From Petunia secreta (taxonomy: Eukaryota; Streptophyta; Magnoliopsida; Solanales; Solanaceae): a stretch of DNA of 64,000 nt. How positions within the stretch are numbered: position 1 is the first letter of the stretch; every line of letters begins with the position of its first letter. The DNA is taken from positions 26,977,501-27,041,500 of the forward strand of contig JARKIP010000038.1 in assembly GCA_029990175.1 (NCBI GenBank), written 5' to 3'. This document shows, in pieces, positions 24,873 through 37,785 of the stretch. The notes beneath the pieces are model-generated. The model was given only the letters and a program-made list of their open reading frames with translations, did not search any database and was not told the origin of the DNA. A program made the translations under genes and the position numbers.

Positions 24873-25619
24873 AAGAAAAAAAAAGGAAATGCTTAAGGTC
24901 TCTTATCAGAGTTTGGCTTTGGGCCCTCAATTATTTTTTACCCGCCTCTAACTGCATGCTTAATTGAATATGTTCACATAAAATAAAATTGAGGGAGTAA
25001 GCTGTTTTCTTGAAGAACAGAAAACTAGATTAGAGAAACTTCGTTGAAAACGTCAAATATTAGCCTACAATGCATTCCCCTACGAAAGCACACCAACAGT
25101 GTCTTTCACGATATTAGCTGTGAGACAAGATTTTTCAAATTGAGTTGTGTCCTTTTAATTAATTTGATCGTGCCTGATTTTTGTCATCATGTTTGTTGCA
25201 TACCGCTCATAAAGAAATTGATGAAGGTTCATCAAACCTATTTTGAGAAGGTCCCCACTTCACACTCATCAAATTTTTATCCAAACTCATGGCTAATACC
25301 CAATGCATAACAAGATATATAAGTACTCATCCTATATTGTGCTCGAAATTGAAAAAAATATTATGTTATATCTTATAAGGTGGAAATGTTTCACTCATAG
25401 TAACTAAACCATCCAATGGTTAGTAATCTAATTTAGCAAAACGGCCATTGTAGATTTAGTTATATGATCATGTAAGAATAAAATCTTGATTACTTGGATC
25501 AGAGATTCTGAATTAGCTTTTTCCATTCATGAAACATGGAATTTAGCGTAATATACAAAGCCACTTGACTATCAAAACTTAGGTATATTGAAAATTGATG
25601 GCTTACCCCGAGACTCTAT
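24873..25619. other. Gene-free stretch, copy B
   Basis: Counterpart of 8180-8859. Contains 76 bp at about 25232-25307 missing from copy A; CAT flanks both sides, consistent with a microhomology deletion in copy A. Confidence 0.5.
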
Positions 25620-28147
25620 ATGATTCCTTTAAGCTACTTCAATTCGCATATGGTCGTTGCCATAGAACGATATTCAGCTTCAACCAAAGATCTTGATACG
25701 GTTTACTGTTTCTTAGTTCGCCATGATATAGGCCAGTCCCTGAGGATAATATACCATCTGTGAGATATCTGCAGGTTAGCGGGCAGCCTTCCCAATCTGA
25801 ATCACACCATCCATGTAGTCGGAGTGACAATTAGAGCTCATCACAATATCTTGCTTTGGACTACCTTTTAAGTAACGCATAAATAGAAACGATGAATCCC
25901 AATGGTCTAGCTGAGGTATTTGCATGAACTAGGATAACACATGAAAACTATAGGATATATCCAGGCGGGTGAAAGAAAGGTAAATCAGACAGCCAATCAG
26001 TTATCAGTACCGTTTCAAATCCTCAAGATAATGGCAACTTGCAAGTGCCAATCGGTGGTTCTGCTCCATATGAGTACCAACCAATTTTCCACCAAGCAAA
26101 CCAACTTCAAATATGATATCCAAGGCATATTTTCGTTGACATAGATAGATCTGTTTAAGACATCTTACAACTTGAACTCCTAGAAAATACTTTAAGATTC
26201 CCAGGTCCTTCATTTGAAAACACTAGAAAGATGTATCTTGAAGTTCTGAATAGCTTACGAAATATTTTTGGGCACAATAAAGTCATCTACATACATAAGC
26301 ACACTCAGCTGTACATCTCCCTTATTCAGAGAAAATAGTGATCAGTCAGAATAAGATTGCCATAGCCTTCAAAGCTATCGATAATTTTGTAAACCAACCT
26401 TGGTGCCTGTTTTAATCCATAAAGAAATTTTTTGACGGCGACATACCTTTCCAAAGCCTTCATTCTGATGACCCAAAGGTAGCTCTATATAAACTTCTTC
26501 GCGAAGATCACCATGAAGAAATGCATTATGGACATCCATCTGATGCAATTCTCAATTTTAGCCACAATCACTGCCAATTATACTCAGACAATCACCATCT
26601 TGGCAACCGGTGTAAATATCTTTGTGTAATCTATTTCTTTTATCTGTGGTTGCCAAAGATAACTAAATGGGCCTTATATTGTTAAGCAGAACCATCAAGT
26701 CGTATTTTATTTTGTAGACCCATCTACATCCGAGTGTTTTCTTCCCAGAAGAAAGATTCTCGAGCACCTATGTCTCGTTATTTTCCAAAGCTTGTATTTC
26801 CTGCTGCATTGTAAGCCTCCATCGGACATCTTTTATTGCTTCCGAGAATAAGTTTGACTCATGACCCTCAGTTATAGCTGTAAGAAAACTTCGATGTTAT
26901 GGAGAAAAATTATCACAATTACATAATGAGCTAAAGGGTAAGGCGTACCTGAGGTGCGTTGAGGCTCCGTGATCAATCAGTCATCTTTTTACTTAGTTTC
27001 CAAATAGTATTTGTGACGAAATCACACAAAAGCACATTATCTTTCTTTGTACACTTTCCTCCCCTCAACTCTTCCTCCACAACTTCTATACCCGGATTTC
27101 TGGTTGCTCCCGGGGTCTCAAAAGCCCCCTTACGTCATCAATGTCGTCTTTGCCAACCACTTCTGAATTTCTAACCAAGTGCTGATTTAGAAACTCAATT
27201 TTACTAGACTTTGATGCAAAAGAAAATTCTATTTCGTGGAAACTGATATCTCTTGAAGTCAAAAATTCTTTAGTGTCCATGTCATATATTTTTTATGCGT
27301 TCTTCCGGCAGGGATATCCAACAAACATATATCTACGACTTCTACTGTCACACTTATCCCCAGATTTGCCATGTTTCTGTGCATAACACAAGGAACCAAA
27401 CACTCTGAAATGATTTTAACCTGGTGTTTTTAAATACAAGATATCGTACATAGTCTCATTCAACACCGCAGATAGGGTATGATTGATCAGATAACATGCC
27501 TTTGGAACAAAGTCTCCCCAAAATTCAGAGACAGAGGGACATTTAGAATATGTCAGTGTTTCCTTTCCACTCTTCCATTTTGTTATAGTGTCCCAGCACA
27601 AGAAGCTTGAAATATTATTCCTTATTCAAGAAATTAGTTTTTCATGCATGTAAATTCAGTTCCATTGTCACTTTGAACAATTTTAACTTGTCTATGAATT
27701 GTCCTCTGACCATAGCAAAGAAAATTTTCGTAGTTTGGCTCACCTCTTCTTATCTATCAACAAAACAACCCACACAGCACGAGAACAATTATCAACAATT
27801 GTTAAGAAATATGAAGCACCATATGAGGAGCCAGTTCTGTAAGGACCTCATATTCTCAACCGATTAAATCAAAAATTTCTGAAGCTCTATTTTCTCTCAA
27901 AGAAAACACATTCTTAGTTTGCTTTGCCCAGTAGCTTACATCACAAGCTTTTGCATTTGGACCAGCACTAATGTCCTTAGCTTCTAAAATTAAAGAAATT
28001 TTGTTAATTGAACATAAGGGTGTCCTTACCTCTGATGCCATAAGCCCAAAATATCGACCTTCAAGGCTTTCATTCGCGGGATGGTTAAAAAATAATAGAG
28101 TCTGTCCTGTCATTCTTCCCCACCAATCAACATCCCCAAAGTCTACT
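25620..28147 (-). pseudogene. Ty1/copia pol remnant, copy B
   Basis: Same content as 8860-11384. The GAG-pre-integrase region is better preserved: the frame 28113-27856 reads AKACDVSYWAKQTKNVFSL then RENRASEIFDLIG, a standard copia signature. An integrase frame (27601-27416) has FWGDFVPKACYLINHTLSAV. Reverse transcriptase end at 26213-26004 and RNase H at 25830-25639. Multiple stops and frameshifts elsewhere. Confidence 0.85.
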
Positions 28148-31100
28148 TGACACGACCCGGATTTCTAGCTAGGCCGTGCGGGAACCTGACATCCTCCCCC
28201 TAGACCCGTCGGGCGAACCCTTACTAACGAAATTAGGAAAATAAATATAAAATCAAAGGCTAAATAAGAATAAGACTTAGAAAAAGTACAGGCATACTGA
28301 TACCTCTAAGCTGTACAAAAGAAATTACAGCTGACTACCCAATATATTAGGTTTAAGGCTCTCCAGACTATACATCTAAGAGTACAAAAGAATACATACG
28401 CCTCCTGAAGGGAGCAAAATACAACTGAAATAATAAACATACTACTGGAGGCCATCCTGAACAGAAGGTGGCTCACCCTGACAGCTGAAGTTGTCTTCGC
28501 TCCTTAACAACATGGCGAACTCAATCCTGGAGCGAACCTGTCGAAACGAAATAAATAGACAAGAAACAAACAACAAACAAGGGTGAGTCAAAAGACTCAA
28601 TAAGTAGGGGCAGACTAGCCACTTAAAGAATAGGATAGCTAGCCAGGCAGAAGAGCTAAGCAAATACAAATGAGAAACGCATGCAACTAAAGCATATAAA
28701 CCAATTAGGGACACAAAATAGCCAGAAACATATAGGCAAACTGAAATATGTCCACAACATGTTATACCTATCGCATACACAAAACACAGCACGATAGTCA
28801 CACCGTAGTCAGCATGTGGTGCAATAAAATGGGATGAATGCGGTATGATGCAATGCAGTCACATGAGCCTGATACCTATCTCTGGCGCGGGACTCTCATA
28901 TATATCCCCTATAGGTGTGTAGGCCGAGCCAACCATATACAACCCGCATAAGCATGCATGTCGAGCCAACTTCATATGATGTATACCCCCTGCGTTATGC
29001 GGGTCGAGCCAACCATATAGGCGTACATCCTCCTACAAGCGTGAAGGACGAGCCAACCGTATAGAACCCATGTAAACGAGCCAACCATGTAGGACCCATG
29101 TAGGCACGCATGTCGAGCCAACCTTATGTGATGTATACCCCGTGCGGCATGCAGGTCAAGCCAACCATATAGGCATATATCCTCCTACAAGCGTGTAGGA
29201 CGAGCCTACCATATAGAACCCATGTATGCACACATGTCGAACCAACCTCATATGATGTGTACCAATTACGGCGTGCAGGTCCAGCCAACCATATAGGCAT
29301 ACATCCTCCTTCAAGCGTGTAGGACGAGCCCACCATATAGAACCCATGTAGGAATGCATATCGAGCCAACCTCATGTGATGTATACACCCTGCAGCGTGC
29401 AGGTCGAGCCAACCATATAGGCATACATCCTCCTACAAGCGTGTAGGACGAGCCTACCATATAGAACCCGCATAGGCACGCATGTGATGTATACCCCTGC
29501 AGCGTGCAGGTCGAGCCAACCATATAGGCATACATCCGCCTACAAGCGTGTAGGACGAGCCATCTGCGTTAACAGTATCAAACCGGATCATAGATCCCCT
29601 GCAGACTAAACCGACCAGCATAAAATACAACAAATATTAACTCATACGGTGTAAATCATTCTTTTCAACAAAAAAATCCGCATAGTAAGTATGCATTTAT
29701 CGGCAGCTATGCATGAATAGAGACCTACATAGACAAATCCACAGGCATAAGGCCACAAAGAAATGGACAGAAATCACTCACCGTCTACCAGGAGATATAT
29801 GCAATAATAATCCTTCACCAGCTCGGGACTCTCATTGATTACCGGAAAGTATATGTCAAGCTCAAAACCAAAGTACAATGCTCATATGCTCAATGCAATA
29901 CCAACAACAGGGAACAACATATAATATACAATGTAAATCTAATGCTAAGGCATAATGAGTACGCCCATCGGCAGCTACACACGTAACGAAAATGTGGTAG
30001 AATATCCACAACGCCAAGGGCCTCTAAAGAAATGGATACAAACACTTACCTTGTTCCAAAGTTAACACTGCTACTTAACAACCGCTTTGTCCTTTGGATT
30101 CATTGCCAAACGATCCCACTGTGTTGAATAAGCAGAAAAATAAATCAAATAAGGTTAAAGGCTTCATTTCTTACGTCTTAGAACGATCCGATTAAGAACC
30201 TGATACCCTATTCGCATACGCGATACACAAGCCAGACCAATGTACAGGGTTAAAAATCACATAACCAAATCCATTTACAGGTTGCCCACAACTCCCTGAG
30301 TACGAATATATAATCGATTCAATTATCGAGATCCAATTAACCCTTTAACCTATCAATTTACCTCGTTAGAACGATGTCTAATATCCCTATTCCTGCCGTT
30401 AAAATATATTCAAACACACATAATAAACTGAAATAATGAATTAACATCATTACCTGGAGGTTTTGGAGTGAAAATTTTACTATTTTCCTTCTCATTTTCC
30501 TTTCCTTTTTCTATTTTCTGGAATTTTTCCTCTACGTTCTCTTTTGATTTTCTCGTTTCGTTCTGTTACTGTTCGTGTTTCTATATTTACATTTTGCTGG
30601 AAATGTTAGGCCACCGCCTCTCATTTCATTTCTTTTCCTATTCTTTTTTAATCTTTCTTTTCTTTTATATCATGACGAAAATTAAAACGTAATCCTACAA
30701 AATTCAGAATAATCCTAAATTTTTCAAGTAAGTTATACAAAATTTATGTAACGTACTTGCTAAGGCGGATCTCAAATCGGATTCCCGAAACTCAAGATGC
30801 GAATTAAATGGAAAAATATCAAATTATTAACTTTCGGCATTTTAACGGAAACTATCCAAACGACCTCAAAATTCACTTCCGAAAGTTCACACAGGTCGCA
30901 AATAATCATACAAACCTAACGACACTTTCGGATTTCGAATCGGAGCTCATTCACCAAAATTGAGCTCGAAAACTTTTTTTTAAAATTTTACTGACAACGG
31001 AAACTGATACCTTCTTCCGATACCTACCAAACGAAGTTCGATTTAGTTCAAATTTTACAGACATGTCCTAATGGACCTTATGAAGACTTTAAAATTATCG

Positions 31101-31151
31101 GCACGCCAATTGGAGCCCTAACTTCTGAAATGACTACCTAAGGTCGTTCCA
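28148..31151 (-). repeat. 3' LTR of gag-only gypsy element, copy B (3004 bp)
   Basis: Exactly as long as the copy A LTR (3004 bp) and collinear with it. Begins TGACACGACCCGG, ends GGTCGTTCCA. Purine tract on the minus strand follows at 31152. Confidence 0.88.
28883..29563. repeat. LTR minisatellite, copy B
   Basis: Same 124 bp array as copy A with scattered substitutions, no change in unit number. The equal copy number argues that the duplication is recent, as arrays of this kind usually change length quickly. Confidence 0.75.
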
Positions 31152-33626
31152 TTCTCCTCCACTTAAACTCTCGTTCGTCCTCGAACGAGCTTAAATCTAA
31201 AGCAAAATTCACACAGATAACAAAAGAACTTGCACGACCTTTATAAACATTCTATGGACATTATCTCATGATTACCGAATCAGAATTATAACATGCACAT
31301 CGAACTCTTGGAATAAAACATATCTGAATAATATCATAACACCATTGCCCTGCTTATTCTGACTAGGCAGACCCTTCCTCGATCACGAGAGGAGAGTTTT
31401 ACATTTTTGTAACAAAGATACATGGAACTCTTGATGGATTAACATGATTCCGTCGACGAATCACCTCTTCGATATACTTTTCGATATAGAACGGGTCGAT
31501 GAACCTAATAATTAGCTCATGTTTTAGCGACACTTTAGAGATTTAGTATTAGCATTCCATTAGAGGAAGACTCCTCCACTTAGAGCATAAACTCATACAA
31601 CTAATTTGAATAGGAATAGCCATCCTCGCACAACCTGCTGGATGAAGGAAGACTTAGCTAAAACATAACGCGGCTCAGACCTGAGTTACCAAATTACCCT
31701 CTCGAGTTGCCAAACAACTGCAACTCTCGAGTTCACAACTCCATGCCTTTGTTGTAAGCTCCACTGCCTGATGGAGCAACTCAAGGGTCAAATGACGCTT
31801 CTCATTACCCTTAGTAGCCTTAAAATACAACAATGTGCTTACCCAGCTACCTTGACACGCACTCCGGCTCAACAGAGGGAACATCACAAACGGCTTCTAA
31901 CCGCCTAAGCTCACTAGTGCTAGAAGAAGAAGAGATGGCAATGGACTGAAGATAGAAATAATTAAAGCTCTAAGAAGCTCATCTTCTTATTTACTTGGCT
32001 ACCTGAGCTAGACTACTTCCCAGTAAGGCTAACTAAAGAATCGCAATTGAAGAAATAGACAATAAATGAATTTTATGGAACAACATCCATACCAATTTAA
32101 CCTTCCAATAACAAGGAAAACTCTGACAATTTACAAGAAAATCTTTTTATACAAGCTCATAGAATAACATGACTCTACTAACATCTTGAACCAAGAGGAG
32201 ACACGTAGATCGAATATTACCTACTAATCACTTTACACCGGAAGAAATAATGACACTTTCTGATGGTGATGAATAAGAATCCCCTCATCTTCCCAATACT
32301 GAATTCCAAAGAGAGAGGTAGACTGACTTGACATAATAACAGAATGTGGCACAACAAGATGCCAAGCAAATAATACCGATACTCACTCACAAATCTCTCA
32401 CATTTAAACCAGATAAACTAGTAGGGTCTCACAAATGCCCTAAACAAATCATACTTGAAGTTCACCCCTCTACCGCAACCGATTCTTTATAGAAACGATA
32501 TCCAAAGAAAACACAGAAACATGATAAGACAAACCATTTCCAGATCGATCGGAAGAATCAAATCTTACTCACATATAAGGAAAGAATAAATACTTGGGTC
32601 TACTACATCGGATGCCTCAGCATCCTGCGAGACTGGCAGTTCATAGAACTGCCTCTGCATCTGAGCTGAACTGCTACCCTAATAATAACCTTCTGAAGAA
32701 CCACTGCCACCACACTCTCGACCTCTATCGGATGGTGACATATCTCTGGTTGATTGAGATCTAAATGAAATCCCTTACGACTGGGTAAGTTCTTGAGTGT
32801 GAGAAGGATGACTGCCTTCCTACCAAAGATGACGAGGATCACGACAATGATAATACCTTTTGGCTAAAAATAGAGGTTGGATAAATTGCTGAGAGATATA
32901 AAGAGAAAACTGAGTCTGATCTTGACGGGCTGCTAACGCACGCCGAGATTCACACGCCACAAACTGAGATAACCTAGCAGGTGACCTCCCATGATAATCA
33001 GAACCCTTACCTCATAAGAAGAGTACCATAGTGCCCACCATGGCCATGGGATCTCTTGTCCTCCCTCCCCGACTCTTCTTGCTCTAACTTATGGTATGCC
33101 TCATACCTCCGAGCAATATATACAGAAATATCAAATGAAGTCCCCACCTCAATCTCTCGAGCCATCTGGGACCTCAAGGAAGGAGAAAGGTTATCAATAA
33201 ATCTTCGAACCTTCTCGGAAGGTTCATGAACTAGTTCTAATGCATGTGCAGCCATCCTAGAGAATTCAATCTAATATTCTGAAACCGACAGGCTACCCTG
33301 TCTAATCCACTCAAACTAGCGACAATTTTCATCTCGCTCGCTGCACGAAAGGAACTTTTTCATGAATCTACGAGAAAAATCACACCAAGGCAGCTTAGGC
33401 AAACTCTGCCTAGCTAATAAATGAGCGGTCCACCAATCTAAGACTGGACCCTGAAACTGGAAGCAGAATAATAAACACTATACTACTCGAGATAACCAAC
33501 AGCCTGAAGGATATGTTGACATCATTTTATTTAAAAAAATTACGGGTTTTATCTGATGCATTGCTTAAAAATATCAGAAGGTTCAACCGCGTAAAATAAT
33601 GCAACCTCTTTGGGCACTCGGACCTA
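31152..33626 (-). pseudogene. Internal region with gypsy gag fragment
   Basis: The clearest coding block is 33255-33007, 82 codons with EPSEKVRRFIDNLSPSLRSQ and SVYIARRYEAYHKLEQEE, the C-terminal half of a chromovirus-type (Del/Tekay-like) gag domain. The upstream gag half is frame-disrupted to about 33480. The rest, down to the polypurine tract at 31152, has no pol motif in any frame. A TA site at 32337-32338 is the empty counterpart of the MITE found in the related element at 53579. Confidence 0.7.
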
Positions 33627-33751
33627 CCAAACGAAGTCCGATTTAGTTCAAATTTTACAGACATGTCGTAATGGACCTTACAAAGACTTTAAAATTATCG
33701 GCACGCCAATTGGAGTTCTAACTTCTGAAACGACTACCTAAGGTATTTTTA
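33627..33751 (-). repeat. Remnant of the 5' LTR of the gag-only element
   Basis: Matches the last 120 bp of the family LTR (CTACCAAACGAAGTCCGATT through CTACCTAAGGTATTTTTA). Its outer end is diverged from GGTCGTTTCA but is followed by the CTACT target duplication. Confidence 0.75.
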
Positions 33752-33756
33752 CTACT

Positions 33757-35256
33757 CCTGCATAGCACACAATTAGTTTTTCAATTGCATAATGCAACCA
33801 AGTTGATTAATTAATTGTGACACAAAAATTAGATTCCATGTCATCCAGGCAAATAAAGAACTTTTCAAAGAGTCAAGTGATCATTCATTTTGATAGATCC
33901 CTCTTTGGTGGCTTTTGAGCTGCTCCCATTGGGAAGTTGTGGGATTTCCCGTAGGTCACCCAAAATACTTATCTCGCACGTCATATGATTTGATGCTCCA
34001 GTGTCAATAATATTTGGAAAATGAACTGTTGTACCATTCTCACAACTACTTGTGTCTGCTCTTTCTTGATTCAACGGCCAAAGAAACATCTACACATGTT
34101 CACTGCTCAATCCAGGTACAACTGAACGATCACTGGAAGACTCATAATCTATGGCCTCATGAGTCACTGGTTGTGCCATATGAGCTTGCATACCTCCACG
34201 GCCTTGTCCTTCAATGATCTAGTTGGTCTGTTCTATTGTTAACCTATTCCACGACTACTGGAAACATTTACGGGCATACTTCATCTACGGCCACCCGTCA
34301 CACCATCATTATGGGCACTCGTTACATTCTCTTTCCGAGTGCTCGGCTATTCTCACTTTAGGTACTGAAATCCCACTAATCGGGATGTCCCTTTACTTTA
34401 TATCATCGATCCGGGTGGTGCCTAAATCGATACGAAATGTGGACATTTTGATCTCTTTCATATGTGTTCACCACCTCTTCTGGCGGTAGACTCAGTTCGT
34501 GTAGCATAGGCCATGACTTCACCTCTTTCTTCTTGGCTTCGCGCCACTCCTTTTACTCGTTCATCTTGTACGAGTTTTTTATAAACCTTGCTCAAATATG
34601 GCAATGGATCTTGTGTCAACAGAATTCAGCATACAGTTCCATACACATTTTTATCCAATCCCATGAGGAATTTATGCACCTTCTTTTCTTCCTTCTTCTT
34701 CTCCAAGTTAACACTAAAGTTACATGTGCATCTTCCATACGAGCATATTAGGAACTGCTTCTAGTTCTCGAATTATTCCCGCAACGACGTTAATTGTCCA
34801 TAATATTTGACTATGGACATTCCTTTCTGTTTGCACCCGGCAAGAGTAGAATTTAACTCTTAAATTCTCGGGTCATTTCCAATCAAAAAATGCTCTAGGA
34901 TAATATCCTACACATCTTGGGCTACCTCCATTCGTGAGATAGTAGTCCTCAACGTGGGTGCTATTAAGTTCTGGATCCACGTCACTAACAACGAGTTGAT
35001 AGTCCACTATCTTCAAAATCTAACGAATCTTCTTCAGGTTTTTGACTGGTTCCATCCACGAAACCAAGTTTCTATCGGGCCCGTAAGGCTGTATGAACAG
35101 ACCTTGTCATTCATCATCATTTTCACCCGTCAATTAAACTTGTGTGATTATTAAACCTAAATTATCGTTGGATGAGAGGTCATACGGAGATATCATCTTC
35201 TTCTCACTTGCCCCTTCGATGGCGATAGCAGCGACAAATCTTATCTCATCAGCCAT
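33757..35256 (-). pseudogene. Ty1/copia gag and protease remnant
   Basis: Begins at ATG 35256-35254. The first frame reads MADEIRFVAAIAIEGASEKK then a block typical of copia gag N-termini (LSSNDNLGLIITQV). Gag continues in broken frames to about 34200. Protease follows with IDTGASNHMTCEI (frame 34089-33865). The reading breaks off at the gypsy insertion and resumes at 28147. Confidence 0.8.
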
Positions 35257-35346
35257 ATTTAAACTCTTGTACAGTGAATAAAGATCACAGAGAGATGCAC
35301 ACACACTCACACATATATTTACAGTCCAATGTTTGATCAAATCGAA

Positions 35347-35358
35347 GCTTTAATACCA
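35347..35358 (-). other. Copia primer binding site and inner edge of its 5' LTR
   Basis: On the minus strand TGGTATTAAAGC, two mismatches from the usual initiator-Met complement TGGTATCAGAGC, directly after an LTR ending AACA (LTR edge at 35359). The outer edge of that LTR was not found. Confidence 0.65.
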
Positions 35359-36849
35359 TGTTAAAATCAATTCGAGAAGATATGTATTTGGGTGAAAACT
35401 CTCGCTTTTACTATTGATATAAAGGGGTATAAAGTAAATCTGTGAAAAAATCAATGTAGGCCCAAAAGATCTACTCTAGACTTTAGTTACAAATATTTCC
35501 TTTAACTACTCACTATTTTCAATATTGCTAATACATTATTTACTCCATTATGTCTCCAAGTGAAACATCATTGTAATCCACCAATCGTGGTCTAAGTGGG
35601 TAATATGATTGACAATGGAAACTTGAAATTCTTATTTGGGAAGATCCTGATATTAAGATGCTATCCAACCACATCATGCTGTTAAAATCAACGAATATAA
35701 ACGTTAATTTTGATGATTAAATTGTCAGTTTAGTTCCTTTGATTCCCTCTTATTGAACTAGGTCAAAAGCAAAGAGAGATTAATAATTTTTAGATTATTT
35801 ATTGCTAAGCCAAAATTTGTATTATATAATTATAATGGTAAGAAATTCAGGCTTGATTCTGAATTTGAATGCATACACACGCATGCACCATGTATATAAT
35901 TTTACCTAACTTTGTATAAATAATTTTTGTAAAGTAAAGGTCATTAATTGTGCTTAGTGACTAATTTTGCTAATAATCCACCAACAAAAATAAAATAATG
36001 TCATTACATAGTGAATACAATATAAATTTGCTAAGACTAAATAATGGATAGCTAGAATGAAAATAGCTATATGCCTAATTTTATATTCACCCCATTGAAA
36101 TGAGCATTATTAAATGCTAATATCACCAATTGAAGCAAATATAGAAACTTGACAATGAGCTTTACAAAAGTACTATTAGCCATCAATAAAATGAGTGAAT
36201 AGTAGTCTAAGTAAAAAACGTTTTCCACTCTTAAGCGTATGTGGTATGTAGAGAAATGTAGGAGCAAAGCACTCATTATTTGCTTATCCATAAAACTGCT
36301 CCTAATTGTTGGTAGAAAATCCATCTTGGAATATGCTTGACTTGTTTGTATGCATCCCGTATGAATATGCATGCTATAGCATCAGATTGACCAAAGTGTG
36401 ATGGAAGTGTCGCTCCTTGTGACTCCTCCAGCATGCTGTTGAGCGCATCGCTTGACAAATGCCTTGGCCACTGTTTTGACAAGGCGGACTAGAGGGAGAC
36501 GCCCCTTAAATCGCTTCCAGCTCCTCCTTCCAGACCTTGATCATACGGTTCCACATGTGACGCTTGGGCCATCACCTTGGCCAAAATCGTCTAAGCCTTA
36601 TTGTAGGCGTTTTTCATGGAGTTGCTTGGCTCAAAGCTTGTAGTGCTACGTCTTGGAATCCTCCATCTTGAGTGCAAAACAGCATCCTCACTATAGCTTC
36701 TTCCCATGCATATATTCCACGACCGCAATAATTGGCCATATCTCCAGCTGCCACTTGACCCTAAAATTGTGTTAATAGCACTATAATCATGACACTTTAG
36801 AAACTTGATCTCTTGTATAAATAAATAACCTGCAACAAGAGCAAACAAG
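35359..36849. other. Copia 5' LTR (left part) then unassigned AT-rich sequence
   Basis: From 35359 rightward the LTR begins TGTTAAAATCAATTCG; its end is unclear. A similar TGTTAAAATCAACGA lies at about 35680. From 35700 to 36350 I see nothing coding. From 36380 to 36849 the sequence is less AT-rich and has minus-strand frames of 60-100 codons with no recognised domain; it may be the 3' tail of the LINE or an older repeat. Confidence 0.4.
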
Positions 36850-37204
36850 TTAGTGAAAGGGACCATTACGGTCCCCTCCAACTAGACCCGATCGTAATGG
36901 CACGCCAATTCTTGCAAATCCATCAACCCTTCCAACTCCCCTATCTTCATATTTTCTAAGTTCATATAAATCACACCTTCTTCTCCTCACCCTCAGATAG
37001 GGTGCATTAATTTTATCACCGTTAAGAATCTTCTTTGCTTCAATATCCAACTCCAGAAAAGAATTTACTATAATATTCCCTTGATCAAGTGCAACATTAG
37101 CCACATGATCTGATAATTTTTACCCTCTCCCAACACATGACAAACTACCACCTCATTACCATTCATGAAACTCCAAATTACCTTCGCAATATTAACAAGC
37201 TGCC
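36850..37204 (-). pseudogene. LINE fragment 1: end of the RNase H domain and ORF2 terminus
   Basis: On the minus strand the sequence after the Tat insertion continues the RNase H domain to HVANVALDQGN, a block that closes plant LINE RNase H domains, then a tail ending at TAA 36850-36852. It joins directly to fragment 2 (47968) across the insertion, with CTGCC (37200-37204) duplicated at 47968-47972. Confidence 0.8.
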
Positions 37205-37764
37205 TGTATGGGCCTAAATCGTTTTTAGGTACACAAATCGAATTTGGATTCGAATATAAGCAAATCTTTGTATCAAAGCGGTAAATAATACACTGAATAG
37301 ATGAAAATACGTAAACAACTTGCTTTCAATATACAGGCGTTCAATACAAATTTTGACAGAGTTTTGGTATGTATTTCTGGATGTCTATAATACAAAATGA
37401 ACTTCTATTTATAGGCCTAGGGGCCTTGCCCACGTTCTCCATCACCAGCATGCCTTCCTCCCACGATCTGATCAGCAACATGGATGAGTTAGTGGGGCAG
37501 AGTAGTGGGCTGCAGAAGCCGTTGGGACCGAGGTGTCAACCGAAGTCTTGCCACAAGGCTTCGGTTGTCTAACCTTGCTGTCCGAGTGGGGTGGAGCGCC
37601 CCCTTAAGCTCAAAGCTTAATTTCTCTTCGGTTGAGCCTTCGGGCGTTGACCTTGGTGATTCAGTCGCGAGATCGATTATTTTCCCTTCGGAGCGCCAGC
37701 TCGTTTTGTCTTCGGTCTACCAACTCGAGGTGTTGACCGAAGACGATAAATTTTACCCAATACA
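37205..37764 (-). repeat. 3' LTR of the Tat element
   Basis: TGTATGGGCC to CCAATACA on the plus strand (TG-CA). Preceded by target duplication CTGCC at 37200-37204. Frames seen inside are identical to those in the other LTR and are not genes. Confidence 0.95.
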
Positions 37765-37785
37765 GATAGTCCCCCCACTCCTCGG
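37765..37785 (-). other. Polypurine tract of the Tat element
   Basis: On the minus strand GAGTGGGGGGACTATC abuts the 3' LTR. It would prime plus-strand DNA synthesis. Confidence 0.85.

Larger units (their letters stand above)
17894..31470 (+). repeat. Segmental duplication, copy B
   Basis: Direct-orientation partner of 1215-14744. It extends past copy A on the right into more of the same gypsy element (31471 onward). The left border at 17893/17894 is an internal deletion within the MULE, so the true duplicated unit may start as far left as 14745. Confidence 0.9.
28148..33751 (-). mobile_element. Gag-only Ty3/gypsy element inserted in copia
   Basis: 3' LTR 28148-31151, shortened internal region, and a 125 bp remnant of the 5' LTR at 33627-33751. 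Target duplication CTACT on both sides. The internal region has a gag fragment but no protease, reverse transcriptase or integrase. The junction at about 33625 joins internal sequence to LTR sequence through the shared bases ACC, so most of the 5' LTR was lost in one deletion. Same family as 49464-57596. Confidence 0.85.
25620..35358 (-). mobile_element. Ty1/copia element interrupted by a gypsy insertion
   Basis: Order on the minus strand: primer binding site (35358-35347), gag from ATG 35256, protease (DTGASNHM, about 33985), interruption 28148-33751, then GAG-pre-integrase (about 28110), integrase, reverse transcriptase and RNase H (to about 25640). The duplicated CTACT on either side of the interruption (28143-28147 and 33752-33756) shows one copia was split by the gypsy element. 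The copia 3' LTR was not identified. Confidence 0.8.

Noticed and set aside
16872..24881. Nine-base target duplication for MULE copy B
   Set aside because: Both flanks are A runs, so matching bases carry little information.
36067..36881. Minus-strand frames of 63-101 codons before the LINE end
   Set aside because: No domain recognised, broken by stops, and adjacent to repeat remnants; not enough to call a host gene.
37369..37572. Small LTR frames present in both LTRs of the Tat element
   Set aside because: They are identical in both LTRs, start without context and have no known domain.
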